A stretch of DNA of 64,000 nt from [Scytonema hofmanni] UTEX 2349 (GCF_000582685.1 NZ_KK073768.1:4723870-4787869), one strand, 5' to 3'; numbered from the stretch's first letter, positions 1-8,978 are shown. A program made the numbers and translations. The notes: a model not told the origin generated them from the letters alone.

Positions 1-473
1 GGGTGGGGTTCTTTCTATGGGTCTTCGATATTAAATTGGTATAAGGTAGATGCAGTGGCAAAAAAATTATTATATTCAAGTTTAATTATGATAAATATGG
101 TATATTAAGAGATTTTTGATATACTTTATGAAAACAAATAATCATACAGCCAGTTAAAAAATTATCCTTCATACTTTGCACAGATAAAGTAAAAACGCTT
201 CTTTAGAAAGATATATTTAATCCTGCGAAGTAAATCTATAAGATAAATCGTAGAGACGTTCCGGCGGAACGTCTCTAGTCCGCCGGAACGTCTCTAGAAT
301 ACGTTAAATTTATCGATGTACATTGAGCCGTAATGTTAAAGTGCATCCATGATAGCTTTCAACTCGACAAAGTACAGAAAAGAAGCCCTTGTTATATTTG
401 GGTAGATTTTTTGAAACTGGAGCGATCGCGTTCTCATCATAAAGTAAATATTTAGCCAATAATTTAACAGCCA
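1..473. other. Non-coding region upstream of thrS
   Basis: AT-rich stretch without a credible gene. It holds a perfect palindromic hairpin at 251-277 (arms TAGAGACGTTCCG and CGGAACGTCTCTA), followed at 280-296 by a second copy of one arm. The same hairpin family recurs at 30133, 58178 and 58275. No convincing Zur, NtcA or Fur box was seen upstream of thrS. Confidence 0.6.
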
Positions 474-2306
474 ATGCCGCCACAATCATCTTCTAATCAA
501 GCAGAACAACTCGAAAAAATGTACTTACCGCGTAGCAGCGAATCGGAAAATTTGCGAAAGATCCGCCACACAGCCTCTCATGTCATGGCAATGGCAGTAC
601 AAAAGCTGTTTCCCAAAGCGCAAGTTACAATTGGTCCGTGGATTGAAAACGGCTTTTATTACGATTTTGACAGTCCCGAACCATTTACCGACAAAGATTT
701 GAAAGCCATCCAGAAAGAGATGGTGAAAATCATCAATCGCAAAATTCCCGTAATTCGCGAAGAAGTTAGCCGTGAAGAAGCTGAAAGCCGGATTAAGAAA
801 ATTAACGAACCTTACAAATTAGAAATTCTCCAAGATATTAAATCCGAACCAATCACAATTTACCACCTGGGCAATGAATGGTGGGATTTGTGCGCCGGTC
901 CTCATGTAGAAAACACCGCCGATTTAAACCCGAAAGCGATAGAATTAGAAAGCGTTGCCGGCGCTTATTGGCGTGGAGATGAAACCAAAGCGCAACTACA
1001 ACGCATTTACGCTACCGCTTGGGAAACTCCCGAACAACTTGCCGAATACAAGCGACGTAAAGAAGAAGCGCAACGGCGAGATCATCGGAAATTGGGTAAA
1101 GAACTGGGATTATTTGTATTTTCCGATTTAGTCGGACCCGGTTTACCTTTGTGGACACCCAAAGGAACTTTGTTACGGACTCTTCTGCAAGACTTTCTGC
1201 AACAAGAACAGCTAAAACGCGGTTATTTGCCTGTGGTTACGCCCCACATCGGTAGAGTAGACTTATTTAAAGTCTCCGGACACTGGCAGAAATATAAAGA
1301 AGATTTGTTTCCGATGATGGCGGAGGATGAGAAAGCAGCAGCAGATGAGCAAGGCTTTGTTCTCAAAGCGATGAATTGTCCTTTCCACATTCAAATATAT
1401 AAGAGTGAGTTGCACTCTTACCGGGAATTACCGATACGCTTTGCGGAATTTGGTACCGTTTACCGCTACGAACAATCTGGAGAATTAGGCGGTTTAACTA
1501 GAGTGCGCGGCTTTACTCAAGATGATGCTCATTTATTTGTTACACCAGAACAGTTAGACAGCGAATTCCTGAATGTGGTGGATTTGATTCTGTCGGTGAT
1601 TAAGACTTTGAAATTAGATCAGAATTTTAAAGCGCGTCTCAGTTTCCGCGATCCAGCCTCAGACAAGTATATTGGTGAGGATGAAGCTTGGAACAAAGCT
1701 GAAAGTGCGATTCGTCGTGCTGTGGAAACCTTGGGGATGGATCACTTTGAAGGGATTGGGGAAGCGGCGTTTTATGGTCCCAAACTAGATTTTATCGTTC
1801 GCGATGCTTTAGATAGAGAGTGGCAGCTCGGAACGGTGCAAGTAGATTATAACTTGCCGGAACGCTTTGATTTGGAATATGTTGCCGAAGATGGTTCTCG
1901 CAAACGTCCGGTGATGATTCACCGTGCGCCTTTTGGCTCTTTAGAACGGCTAATTGGTATTTTGATTGAAGAATATGCCGGGGATTTCCCCTTGTGGTTG
2001 GCACCGTTGCAAGCGAGATTGTTGCCGGTGAGTGATGAGTTTCTACCTTTTGCTTCATTAGTAGCAGCGAAGATGCAAACTTTAGGTATCCGTGCCGAAG
2101 TCGATTTGAGTGGCGATCGCCTAGCTAAACTCATTCGCAATGCAGAGAAACAAAAAATACCCGTAATGGCGATAGTAGGAGCGAAAGAAGTTGAAAGCAA
2201 CAGCTTGAGTATTCGTACACGAGCTTCAGGGGAGTTGGGAAGTATACCTGTTTCGGAAGTGATGGAGAAGATGAAGGAAGCGATCGCTAACTTCGATAAC
2301 TTCTAG
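474..2306 (+). CDS. thrS: Threonyl-tRNA synthetase
   Basis: Charges tRNA-Thr with threonine in the cytoplasm. The 610-residue protein opens almost directly with the editing (N2) domain: HTASH at about residues 32-36 and CAGPH further on supply the usual metal and editing His/Cys set. The class II catalytic core follows, with the zinc Cys in MNCPFH, a His in DDAHLF and a His in MIHRAPFGS, then the C-terminal anticodon-binding domain. Compared with the 642-residue E. coli enzyme it lacks the N-terminal TGS domain; only about 30 residues precede HTASH. The ATG at 474 has no strong ribosome-binding site, but no better start lies upstream. Heterocystous cyanobacteria can carry two ThrRS paralogues, and which one this is cannot be settled here. 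Confidence 0.95.
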   Translation: MPPQSSSNQAEQLEKMYLPRSSESENLRKIRHTASHVMAMAVQKLFPKAQVTIGPWIENGFYYDFDSPEPFTDKDLKAIQKEMVKIINRKIPVIREEVSREEAESRIKKINEPYKLEILQDIKSEPITIYHLGNEWWDLCAGPHVENTADLNPKAIELESVAGAYWRGDETKAQLQRIYATAWETPEQLAEYKRRKEEAQRRDHRKLGKELGLFVFSDLVGPGLPLWTPKGTLLRTLLQDFLQQEQLKRGYLPVVTPHIGRVDLFKVSGHWQKYKEDLFPMMAEDEKAAADEQGFVLKAMNCPFHIQIYKSELHSYRELPIRFAEFGTVYRYEQSGELGGLTRVRGFTQDDAHLFVTPEQLDSEFLNVVDLILSVIKTLKLDQNFKARLSFRDPASDKYIGEDEAWNKAESAIRRAVETLGMDHFEGIGEAAFYGPKLDFIVRDALDREWQLGTVQVDYNLPERFDLEYVAEDGSRKRPVMIHRAPFGSLERLIGILIEEYAGDFPLWLAPLQARLLPVSDEFLPFASLVAAKMQTLGIRAEVDLSGDRLAKLIRNAEKQKIPVMAIVGAKEVESNSLSIRTRASGELGSIPVSEVMEKMKEAIANFDNF

Positions 2307-2326
2307 ACATCTTGTGTGAAAAAGAA

Positions 2327-2356
2327 TGTAGAGACGCGATTGATCGCGTCTCTACA
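2327..2356. repeat. GTAGAGACG hairpin downstream of thrS
   Basis: Palindrome TGTAGAGACGCGAT / TGATCGCGTCTCTACA just after the thrS stop. It belongs to the dispersed GTAGAGACG...CGTCTCTAC hairpin family found throughout the window and may serve as a transcription terminator, although no strong T-run follows. Confidence 0.7.
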
Positions 2357-2468
2357 AGGGTTGTGGATAATGCAAATTTCTGGAGATAACTTCTAGGTAT
2401 CTGAATAATGTACGGCTGTAACGCGTACTATATGTCATAATATTTTCAAAGCACATAATTTCTAGGTC

Positions 2469-2759
2469 ATGGATACAAAAGTAAGTAAAATCCGAAAAAA
2501 TGCTCGGTTGGAAGCTCGTGTAACAGCAGAGCAAAAAGAACTGATGGAAAGGGCTGCTTATTTGCGCGGACAGAACTTGACTGAATTCATGGTGGCAGTT
2601 CTAGCTGATGCGGCTACGCAAATCATTAAAGATCGGGAATTTGTCGAATTAACCGATCGCGATCGCGCCATATTTGCCGATGCCTTGTTAAATCCCCTCG
2701 CTCCTAGCGAGACAGCTTATGCTGATGCCCAATGGTACAAGCAAGTGATGAATAAATAA
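2469..2759 (+). CDS. DUF1778 (TacA-like) antitoxin
   Basis: A 96-residue protein with an N-terminal ribbon-helix-helix look (KNARLEARVTAEQKELMERAA) and the DUF1778-type end FADALLNP. TacA-type antitoxins bind operator DNA through the RHH and neutralise a GNAT toxin through the C-terminal tail. The toxin gene follows in the same reading frame after 12 nt, which supports an operon. Autoregulation is expected from the family; no operator was identified. Confidence 0.88.
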   Translation: MDTKVSKIRKNARLEARVTAEQKELMERAAYLRGQNLTEFMVAVLADAATQIIKDREFVELTDRDRAIFADALLNPLAPSETAYADAQWYKQVMNK

Positions 2760-2771
2760 TCATGCATATTA

Positions 2772-3308
2772 GTGTTAAACCCAGAATCCGTTGATTTTTG
2801 TATAGAACAACTCGAAAAACATCACGATAGGGCGAGTTTTAGCTGCGGTAACGAACAACTGGATCGCTACTTGCACTCCGCAGTCACCCAAGACAAAAAG
2901 AGAAATATTGCAATTCCTTACGCTATCTTTGATCGCGATCGCCAAAAAATAATTGGCTACTATACTCTATGCATGAGTGGCATAAATCTCGAACAATTAC
3001 CTCAAAGTATTGTTAAAAAGTTGCCAAAATATCCGATTGTTGGCGTGACCTTAATTGGGAGATTAGCGGTGGCTCATGATTACAGGGGATATGGTTGGGG
3101 AAAGTTGTTGATTATGGACGCTTTATACAGAAGTCTCGCAGTCAGCCAAAGGACTGGTTGTTTTGCAGTGGTAGTAGATGCGATTGACGATGAAGCGGTG
3201 AGGTTTTACCAAAGGTTTGAGTTTCAAACTTTTCCTGACCAACCCTACAAGCTGTTCCGTACCATGAAAAACATTGCTCAAACTTTTGGTTTACTCCCAA
3301 AAAATTAA
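2772..3308 (+). CDS. GNAT acetyltransferase toxin (TacT-like)
   Basis: A 178-residue GNAT protein. The family acetylates aminoacyl-tRNA and so blocks translation. The sequence shows the TacT-like start (IEQLEKHHDRASFSCGNEQLDRYL), the acetyl-CoA loop RGYGWGK inside LAVAHDYRGYGWG, and the terminal AVRFYQRFEF with the catalytic-type Tyr. The start is GTG at 2772: the ATG at 2762 is out of frame and the antitoxin stop at 2757-2759 lies in the same frame. It pairs with the preceding DUF1778 antitoxin. All core motifs look intact. Confidence 0.88.
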   Translation: MLNPESVDFCIEQLEKHHDRASFSCGNEQLDRYLHSAVTQDKKRNIAIPYAIFDRDRQKIIGYYTLCMSGINLEQLPQSIVKKLPKYPIVGVTLIGRLAVAHDYRGYGWGKLLIMDALYRSLAVSQRTGCFAVVVDAIDDEAVRFYQRFEFQTFPDQPYKLFRTMKNIAQTFGLLPKN

Positions 3309-3323
3309 GCAAAAATAAGCTTT

Positions 3324-4640
3324 TTAAATCTGTCGTACTATTCCTACTTCTATTAATCCTTGCGTGGTAATTCCCAAGCCGATCAGCGAGATTAAAAATG
3401 CACTGAGTGCGGGCAAAATTCTGTGGAGACGCTTTGGTTTTGGTAACTGTAGTTTCTCAAACCATTGTTTGGCATAAATTAGCAATAATCCCAATGCTGT
3501 TAGTACTGCTGCTAGTCCCAAACTAAATGCTAAAACCAGCATTAGTCCAAAACCCACACGTCCGATAGCGATCGCACTTAATAACAAAACTAAAGCTGAA
3601 GGACAAGGTACAAGTCCACCAGAAACACCTAACGCGAGTAAATTTCGCATCGTTACAGGGGTGTTTGAGGGTAAGTGATGGTGGTGATGTTCATGATCGT
3701 GGTGATGGTGATGTTCATGATCGTGGTGATGGTGGTGATCATGATCGTGGTGATGATGATGGTGTTCATGGTCGTGATTCCGCAGACGGCTAATAAATAG
3801 ATTTAAACCGATTACCAACACCATAAAACCAGATAAGATGCTTAACCAAGGTAATACTCGTTCTGGTAAGATAAATTGGGAAGCAAACAGAGTCGCCAAT
3901 CCCAAGATAAACACGCCGATAGTATGGGTGAGAGTTGTTGTTAGTCCCAAAAACAGAGCGTGTTGAGCATTTACTTCTGAACCCATCAGATAAGCACCAA
4001 CTATGGTTTTACCATGTCCGGGTGACATAGCGTGCATTGCACCCCAGACAAAAGCAGCCAGTAACGCGATCGCAAGACTACCGCCAAATTGCCCGACTGC
4101 ACCAGAAATTAACCAAAAATCCCGGTTTTGACGGTTAAAAATAAAATTTTGGACTTTTCCTTTGTGAAAGATTGTTGCTAGACAATGAGCTGCGGGTGCT
4201 TCAGTGAGAAATAAATCATAATGCATTCTCTGGTTTTGTACTGGTTGTAACCAAGAGTAATTTAGTTGTAAAGTACTGTGGGTATTGGTGTTAACTTTTA
4301 GAGTTGGTAGCAAATTGTTTGTTTCCACAGGTGCGATCGCTACAGTGCCTTTTTTACCTTGCTCATTGGATAAAAAGATGCGATCGCCTAAAAACTGTTC
4401 AAGTTCTCTTTTATGGGTTGCAGTTTCTTCACGGGAAAGTTGTCCATCCCGGTTATCATCACTAAAAGCTACTAACCCAGTGGGAAAAGTCAGTGTAATT
4501 GCAGTTTCTTTTTCACCTACCGTAACTTCTGCAACTGACAAATCTGCCCAATGTGCAAGGCTAGGTGCGCTAAAGCTAATTGATAACAGCAGTGATAAGA
4601 AGAAGGAAATAATACTAATTTTACGCCAGTGTATTTTCAT
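3324..4640 (-). CDS. NicO/RcnA-family metal transporter with His-rich loop
   Basis: A 438-residue inner-membrane protein of the nickel/cobalt transporter (NicO) family. A signal-like segment (1-29) is followed by a periplasmic domain of about 150 residues, then six or so TM segments with the family motifs AMSPGHGKTIVGAYL (about 203-217) and SGGLVPCPSALVLLL. A cytoplasmic or periplasmic loop at 289-322 is almost entirely His, Asp and Glu, typical of metal binding. The N-terminal domain carries an EF-hand-like loop, DDNRDGQLSREE (61-72). It lies 24 bp downstream of the TPR gene and is probably co-transcribed with it. Export of Ni/Co is inferred from the family; the substrate is unknown. Confidence 0.85.
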   Translation of the reverse strand: MKIHWRKISIISFFLSLLLSISFSAPSLAHWADLSVAEVTVGEKETAITLTFPTGLVAFSDDNRDGQLSREETATHKRELEQFLGDRIFLSNEQGKKGTVAIAPVETNNLLPTLKVNTNTHSTLQLNYSWLQPVQNQRMHYDLFLTEAPAAHCLATIFHKGKVQNFIFNRQNRDFWLISGAVGQFGGSLAIALLAAFVWGAMHAMSPGHGKTIVGAYLMGSEVNAQHALFLGLTTTLTHTIGVFILGLATLFASQFILPERVLPWLSILSGFMVLVIGLNLFISRLRNHDHEHHHHHHDHDHHHHHDHEHHHHHDHEHHHHHLPSNTPVTMRNLLALGVSGGLVPCPSALVLLLSAIAIGRVGFGLMLVLAFSLGLAAVLTALGLLLIYAKQWFEKLQLPKPKRLHRILPALSAFLISLIGLGITTQGLIEVGIVRQI

Positions 4641-4664
4641 ATTTTTTGAAGGTTTGGAGGAACG

Positions 4665-6053
4665 CTAAAATCCAAAGTTCTCTAATCCCAGTCCTGATGC
4701 GTATCGCGCTTGTTTGTCAAAAGTGGGATCGATTTGTTGAGATAATTTTTGGTAAGTTAAAGCCTGCTGGTTATTTCCCAATGCTTTTTCAATCATGGCT
4801 GCACGGTAGAATATAGCAGCATCTTTTGTCCCCAGTTGTAAGGCTTTTTGGATGGCTTGTTGAGCTTCTTTGATGCGTCCAGAGTCAGATAATGCCCAAG
4901 CAAGAGTATCTAGGGTTTGAGCATCCTGACGAATCTTGATTTCTACTTGCATCAAGGATAAGGCTTCAGCGGTATCTTGAGGACGATTCTTTTCTAATAA
5001 CAATCGTGCTAACTCTCGCTGATGTCCAAAGGAACCGTTACCATGTCCTGTAGCATTTTCTTGTCTAAGTAAGGTTTCGGCTTCGGTTAATAATTTTACT
5101 GCTTGTTGTTGTTCACCTTGCAGTTGTTTTAATCTGGCTTTACCCCGAAAAACAGCATGATCGTAAGTTGTGGATGATTTCTGGGAGTTGGGTAAAACTT
5201 GGGCATAAAGGTTCTCTGCTGCTTTGTAGTCTCCCTGTCTGGTTTTCAGTTCTGCCAGATGCAGTAGGGCTAAGGGATACCTGGGTATAATTCGTAGGGC
5301 TTCTTTATATAAGTTTTCTGCTAGTTCCAGTTTTCCATGTTTGTAGTAAAACTGACCGAGTAATACCCGCGTGTATGCAGAAGTGCCTGTTTCCCCGGCT
5401 TCTTCCATAGATAGGGCAAATTTAAAAGTATCAATTGCAGCTTGTTCTTGTCCTTGTGCTGTTAGTACCAAAGCTTGTAAAGTTAAGTTTCCTTGGGTGG
5501 GAAGTTTGTTTACTAAGGTATCAGCAGCGGTTTTTGCCTCTTGTAGTTTACCCATTGCTAAGTTAGATGTCACCAAGATAGCCAGGGCATTTTGATTGCG
5601 GGGTTGAATTTTTAATACTTCTTGGGATAACCGTATGGCTTCGGTAAAATCATGTCTCCCTTGGGCAACACGAGCCAAAACTATCACCGCGCTTTGGTTA
5701 TTGAAAGGTAAACTGGAGAGGGAGCGTTTAGCTGCTTGTTCTGCGAGTAAATACCAGCTACTTTCACCAGTTGCCTTTGCCATATTGAAATATGCTTGAG
5801 CTAAGGAAGCTAAATTTAAGCCACTTTCCGGATTTTGGCGAACTTTTTCTTGGTAAAGGCTGATTTCCTGTAGGATGGTAGCTCGACGATTGTCAGTACC
5901 TGGTAAAGAGCGAGAAAGAGAGTAACGATAAGGTGCTGGAAGTTGGGAAGATTGGGAATTGAGGTATGAGACTATAAGGGTAGTTGCGATGGGGACTGCT
6001 AGGAGTAACAGCCAAAGAGGTTTGAGTTTGTGCTTGTAAATAGCTTCTGTCAT
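4665..6053 (-). CDS. TPR-repeat protein, membrane-anchored
   Basis: A 462-residue protein with one N-terminal hydrophobic segment (about 13-30) and then tetratricopeptide repeats to the end (for example LASLAQAYFNMAKATG, YKEALRIIPRYPLALLHLAELK). TPR arrays serve as protein-interaction scaffolds, so the protein probably exposes its repeats outside the inner membrane. It sits between the DUF4331 gene and the NicO transporter on the same strand, which suggests it organises or assists that system. No enzymatic motif is visible. Confidence 0.8.
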   Translation of the reverse strand: MTEAIYKHKLKPLWLLLLAVPIATTLIVSYLNSQSSQLPAPYRYSLSRSLPGTDNRRATILQEISLYQEKVRQNPESGLNLASLAQAYFNMAKATGESSWYLLAEQAAKRSLSSLPFNNQSAVIVLARVAQGRHDFTEAIRLSQEVLKIQPRNQNALAILVTSNLAMGKLQEAKTAADTLVNKLPTQGNLTLQALVLTAQGQEQAAIDTFKFALSMEEAGETGTSAYTRVLLGQFYYKHGKLELAENLYKEALRIIPRYPLALLHLAELKTRQGDYKAAENLYAQVLPNSQKSSTTYDHAVFRGKARLKQLQGEQQQAVKLLTEAETLLRQENATGHGNGSFGHQRELARLLLEKNRPQDTAEALSLMQVEIKIRQDAQTLDTLAWALSDSGRIKEAQQAIQKALQLGTKDAAIFYRAAMIEKALGNNQQALTYQKLSQQIDPTFDKQARYASGLGLENFGF

Positions 6054-6099
6054 TGCGGTTATTTCCTTTTTTTTGAACCATACAAAAGGAGGGGAAAGG

Positions 6100-6279
6100 A
6101 GTTCGTAGTAAGCACGAAGAGTGCTTCTAGTTTTTTGAGCGATAAATCGCTCACTACAGTCTGCTTTCCCCTAGTAGTCTATGTCATTAATTCTGATGGG
6201 TAATCAAATTTCCAAAGCCTTAAAAATCAATTATTTTGCTAAGTTGAAACCCCTCAAAACTTATGACATGAACTACTAG
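6100..6279. repeat. Palindromic repeats between DUF4331 and TPR genes
   Basis: Two inverted-repeat structures. The first, near 6105-6166, has the arms GTAGTAAGCACGAAGAGTGCTT and GAGCGATAAATCGCTCACTAC. The second, at 6171-6279, has 17-bp ends CTAGTAGTCTATGTCAT and ATGACATGAACTACTAG, 15 of 17 complementary, and looks like a 109-bp non-autonomous element. No clear target duplication was seen. Confidence 0.6.
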
Positions 6280-6294
6280 TCTTCTTGTGTTCTT

Positions 6295-7557
6295 CTAGTT
6301 TGGTAGTGCTAAGTAAGGAAATTGTGTTTCTAAGGGTTTATGACCTTGAGCTGGGTTATCAGGAGTACCTTCGTAGGAAACGTTATCGGTGGTGACTGCA
6401 CCGTTAGTAAGTACACTTAAAGTTGTATCAATTACATCATCTAATAGCAAACGTCCGGTGATGGGGCTGCCTTGGGCATTGAGGGCTTTGCCGTAACCAC
6501 TTGGTTGGTTGGTATCAATTCGCATCACATCGGGAAGGAATGCACCCAGTAAAGCGTTAGCTCGTGTATCGTCATTCCCCAGAGCTTTAAGGGTAGTTTT
6601 CGCTTCTGCTCCCACCGGTGCAGCAGCAGGACTTAAGTCAGCAGTGGGGGGAATACTATTAAAGGCATTCAGAAAATCGTTAGTAACGATTAAGCCTTCG
6701 TTAATACCCGGTCGTCCAAGACGTTCAACTTGTTGGAATTTCTGATTGCGGGGGTTTCTGACAGAGATGGTTTCCCACACGTCAAAAGTTGTGGCTTTAG
6801 TCTTGCCTTGTAATAAAGAGCGTGGTACTCTAAGAACGATCGCATTAACGTTATATCCTTTAGCAAAGTCAAGGGCTTGGTTGGTGGGACGAAAACCAAC
6901 TGCAGGTCCTATACCTAAAGCACCAGCACGAACTCGGAAAAATTGTTCCACATCAAAGAAAAATGGATCTTCCCGCAGTCCGGCAAATACACTAACTTTG
7001 GAGTTTCCTAAGTTTAGTTCGTTAAGAGTTGGGTTATTATTATCTGCACTTAAGGGAGTAGTTTTAGCTTCATCTTCACCAATTCTTCTACCGTTAGCGA
7101 TCGCAGTTAATTTAAATGGTTGTTCCCCTTGGCTGTTGGGTTCTGCAAATTGAAACCGCAGAATCACATCTTCTTGACCTGTGGGGGTTGCATCTTTATC
7201 AGCAACGCGGGTAATTTTAAATTCATAAAGGGCATTGCTGCTGAAATAATACTGCTGACGAGCAAGCGATCGCGGATTGGTATTCATCACGAATATCAAG
7301 TCATCTGCACTCGCACTGGGGTTTTGGTCTTTTTCCCGGAACACATATAAATCAGTTAAATTCAGGTTGCGACCTTTTGTATCCACCTCACCGTCATCAT
7401 GGTCGGAAGCATTAACAAATACTGGGATAACTGTTACTGTACCAACGGCTAAACCCAAGGCTAGTACACTTGCTCCGATAATTTTTTTCAGATTCATATT
7501 TTTGAAACTCAAATGATGCAAGGATTTTTTAGCAACAATTGCTGTTGTATCTGTCAT
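6295..7557 (-). CDS. Secreted DUF4331 protein
   Basis: About 420 residues with a cleavable signal peptide (KKIIGASVLALGLAVGTVTV...VNASDHDDGE) and the DUF4331 signature DTKGRNLNLTDLYVFRE right after it. The function of DUF4331 is unknown. The longest frame starts at 7626, but the ATG at 7557 has an AGGA ribosome-binding site about 9 nt upstream and is preferred; an ATG at 7497, just before the signal peptide, is also possible. It is transcribed away from the ECF sigma gene and is a likely target of it (inference). Confidence 0.8.
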   Translation of the reverse strand: MTDTTAIVAKKSLHHLSFKNMNLKKIIGASVLALGLAVGTVTVIPVFVNASDHDDGEVDTKGRNLNLTDLYVFREKDQNPSASADDLIFVMNTNPRSLARQQYYFSSNALYEFKITRVADKDATPTGQEDVILRFQFAEPNSQGEQPFKLTAIANGRRIGEDEAKTTPLSADNNNPTLNELNLGNSKVSVFAGLREDPFFFDVEQFFRVRAGALGIGPAVGFRPTNQALDFAKGYNVNAIVLRVPRSLLQGKTKATTFDVWETISVRNPRNQKFQQVERLGRPGINEGLIVTNDFLNAFNSIPPTADLSPAAAPVGAEAKTTLKALGNDDTRANALLGAFLPDVMRIDTNQPSGYGKALNAQGSPITGRLLLDDVIDTTLSVLTNGAVTTDNVSYEGTPDNPAQGHKPLETQFPYLALPN

Positions 7558-7708
7558 CTTGATATTTCCTGACATATTCACATAGATATACGTCCAGATT
7601 TGCGGCTTGGATCTCTTGGTGAACAAAAATCTTTATTACTGAAATATACGAGTGCTTTTTCGCAATAGTATTAAAGTTATGTAGTGAATTTCTTTATACC
7701 AACTTTAA

Positions 7709-8284
7709 ATGACTGCAAAACCAAGCATTGACGAAATTGCCCTTGTTGCTAGAATTGCCCAGCAAGACCAAACTGCCCTAGCTACACTTTATGACCGTTA
7801 TGCAAGTGTTTTGTATGGTGTAGCGTTTAAAATCTTGGGTACAGTAGAAGAAACTGAAGAAGTAGTGTTGGATGTTTTTCAGCAAGTATGGTGGACTGCT
7901 GCACGCTATGATCCTAAAAAAGCACGAGTGGATACTTGGCTATTTATGCAAATTCGCAGTCGAGCGCTGGATAAACTGCGGTCTAAGCAACGGATTTCAC
8001 GGTTACAACAAGTATTTTTAGATGCTGTAAATATGGAAGTACAAGCGCTCGGTAGCAATCCAGCTGAAGATGTGATAGTGCTTGAACGTCGGACTTTGGT
8101 GATGGCAGCTATTGAGCAACTCCCACCAGAACAACAACAGGTGATTGAGTTGGCATATTTTAAAGGACTCACTCATACAGAAATTGCGGTTCAAACTGGT
8201 GTTGCTCTGGGTACAATTAAAACTCGCATTCGTTTGGGATTAAGTAAATTGCGTGGTGTCCTCAGCGATTTAAATTCCAGCTAG
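7709..8284 (+). CDS. ECF (sigma-70 family) RNA polymerase sigma factor
   Basis: A 191-residue group 4 sigma factor. Region 2 lies at about 20-95 (LYDRYASVLYGVAFKILG, VFQQVWWTAARYDPKKA, WLFMQIRSRALDKLR) and region 4 at about 130-185 with the helix-turn-helix YFKGLTHTEIAVQTGVALGTIKTRI. It is followed after 30 bp by a ChrR-like cupin anti-sigma factor, so it is expected to be held inactive until a signal releases it. In the ChrR family that signal is often singlet oxygen or metal/redox stress. Likely targets are itself and the divergent DUF4331-TPR-NicO genes. Confidence 0.93.
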   Translation: MTAKPSIDEIALVARIAQQDQTALATLYDRYASVLYGVAFKILGTVEETEEVVLDVFQQVWWTAARYDPKKARVDTWLFMQIRSRALDKLRSKQRISRLQQVFLDAVNMEVQALGSNPAEDVIVLERRTLVMAAIEQLPPEQQQVIELAYFKGLTHTEIAVQTGVALGTIKTRIRLGLSKLRGVLSDLNSS

Positions 8285-8314
8285 CTAGGATAGTTTTATC
8301 AGAAAAAGTGAAAA

Positions 8315-8929
8315 ATGAAACCCGAAAATTTCTCTGAACTAGCAGCTTTATATGTTCTCGATATCCTCGACAAGTCAGATTGTCATTTAGTTGAGGAAGC
8401 GATATTAGAGTTTCCTGAGTTAGAAATGGAATTAGCAGAATTTCGTAATAGTGCGGGTGCGATCGCTTATAGTGTTCCTGATGTTCCTATGGCTGCTGAT
8501 TTAAAAGAGCGTTTATTCCAACGTATTAACAGCGAAATCACCACCATTGAAGCTTTAAAGGAACAAGCAACTCAAGTGAGTTGGCAACCTTATCTGATTC
8601 CTGGGATAATGCGAGGTACGCTAAATTTGGATGGAGAAAAGCGGGAAATTAGCTGTTTTATCCGTTGTGAAGCTAATATCCGCTTTCCCAAACATCAACA
8701 CGCCGGTCGTGAAGAGATAGTAGTATTAGAAGGCGATTTAGTTATTGATGGGCAATTGTATACAACTGGCGATCGCATTTACTCCCTTCCCAATACTATA
8801 CATCAACCAGAAACCCAACAGGGATGTTTGCTGTTTGTCAAAACTTCCTTTGATAAGAGGACTTACGCACTGTACAAATTAGCCGTAATATGGATTAGGG
8901 TGTTTGATCGTTTTAGGCGCTTCCCATAA
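8315..8929 (+). CDS. ChrR-like cupin anti-sigma factor with repeat-derived tail
   Basis: A 204-residue protein. An N-terminal helical anti-sigma segment (1-75) precedes a cupin barrel with metal ligands in FPKHQHAGREE (H127, H129, E133/E134) and H163 in NTIHQPE. The N-terminal HxxxCxxC zinc motif of Rhodobacter ChrR is not present, so only the cupin metal site is likely. The natural end appears to be near LLFVKTS (about 178). The last 25 residues (from FDKRTYALYK on) are encoded by the dispersed repeat AGGACTTACGCACTGTACAAA, which begins at about 8858. It partners the sigma factor upstream. Confidence 0.85.
   Translation: MKPENFSELAALYVLDILDKSDCHLVEEAILEFPELEMELAEFRNSAGAIAYSVPDVPMAADLKERLFQRINSEITTIEALKEQATQVSWQPYLIPGIMRGTLNLDGEKREISCFIRCEANIRFPKHQHAGREEIVVLEGDLVIDGQLYTTGDRIYSLPNTIHQPETQQGCLLFVKTSFDKRTYALYKLAVIWIRVFDRFRRFP
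8858..8880 (+). repeat. One-ended family B repeat inside the anti-sigma gene
   Basis: AGGACTTACGCACTGTACAA matches the left end of the AGGACTTACGCA repeat family and lies inside the 3' end of the anti-sigma coding sequence. No matching right end was found nearby. Confidence 0.7.
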
Positions 8930-8978
8930 CCGTGCGTCTCGTAGAGAAGCAGCTTGTCGTTAGACATCGCTTGGTATT

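Noticed and set aside
1..473. Zur box upstream of thrS (expected for the zinc-responsive ThrRS paralogue)
   Set aside because: No good TGATAAT-ATTATCA palindrome was found.
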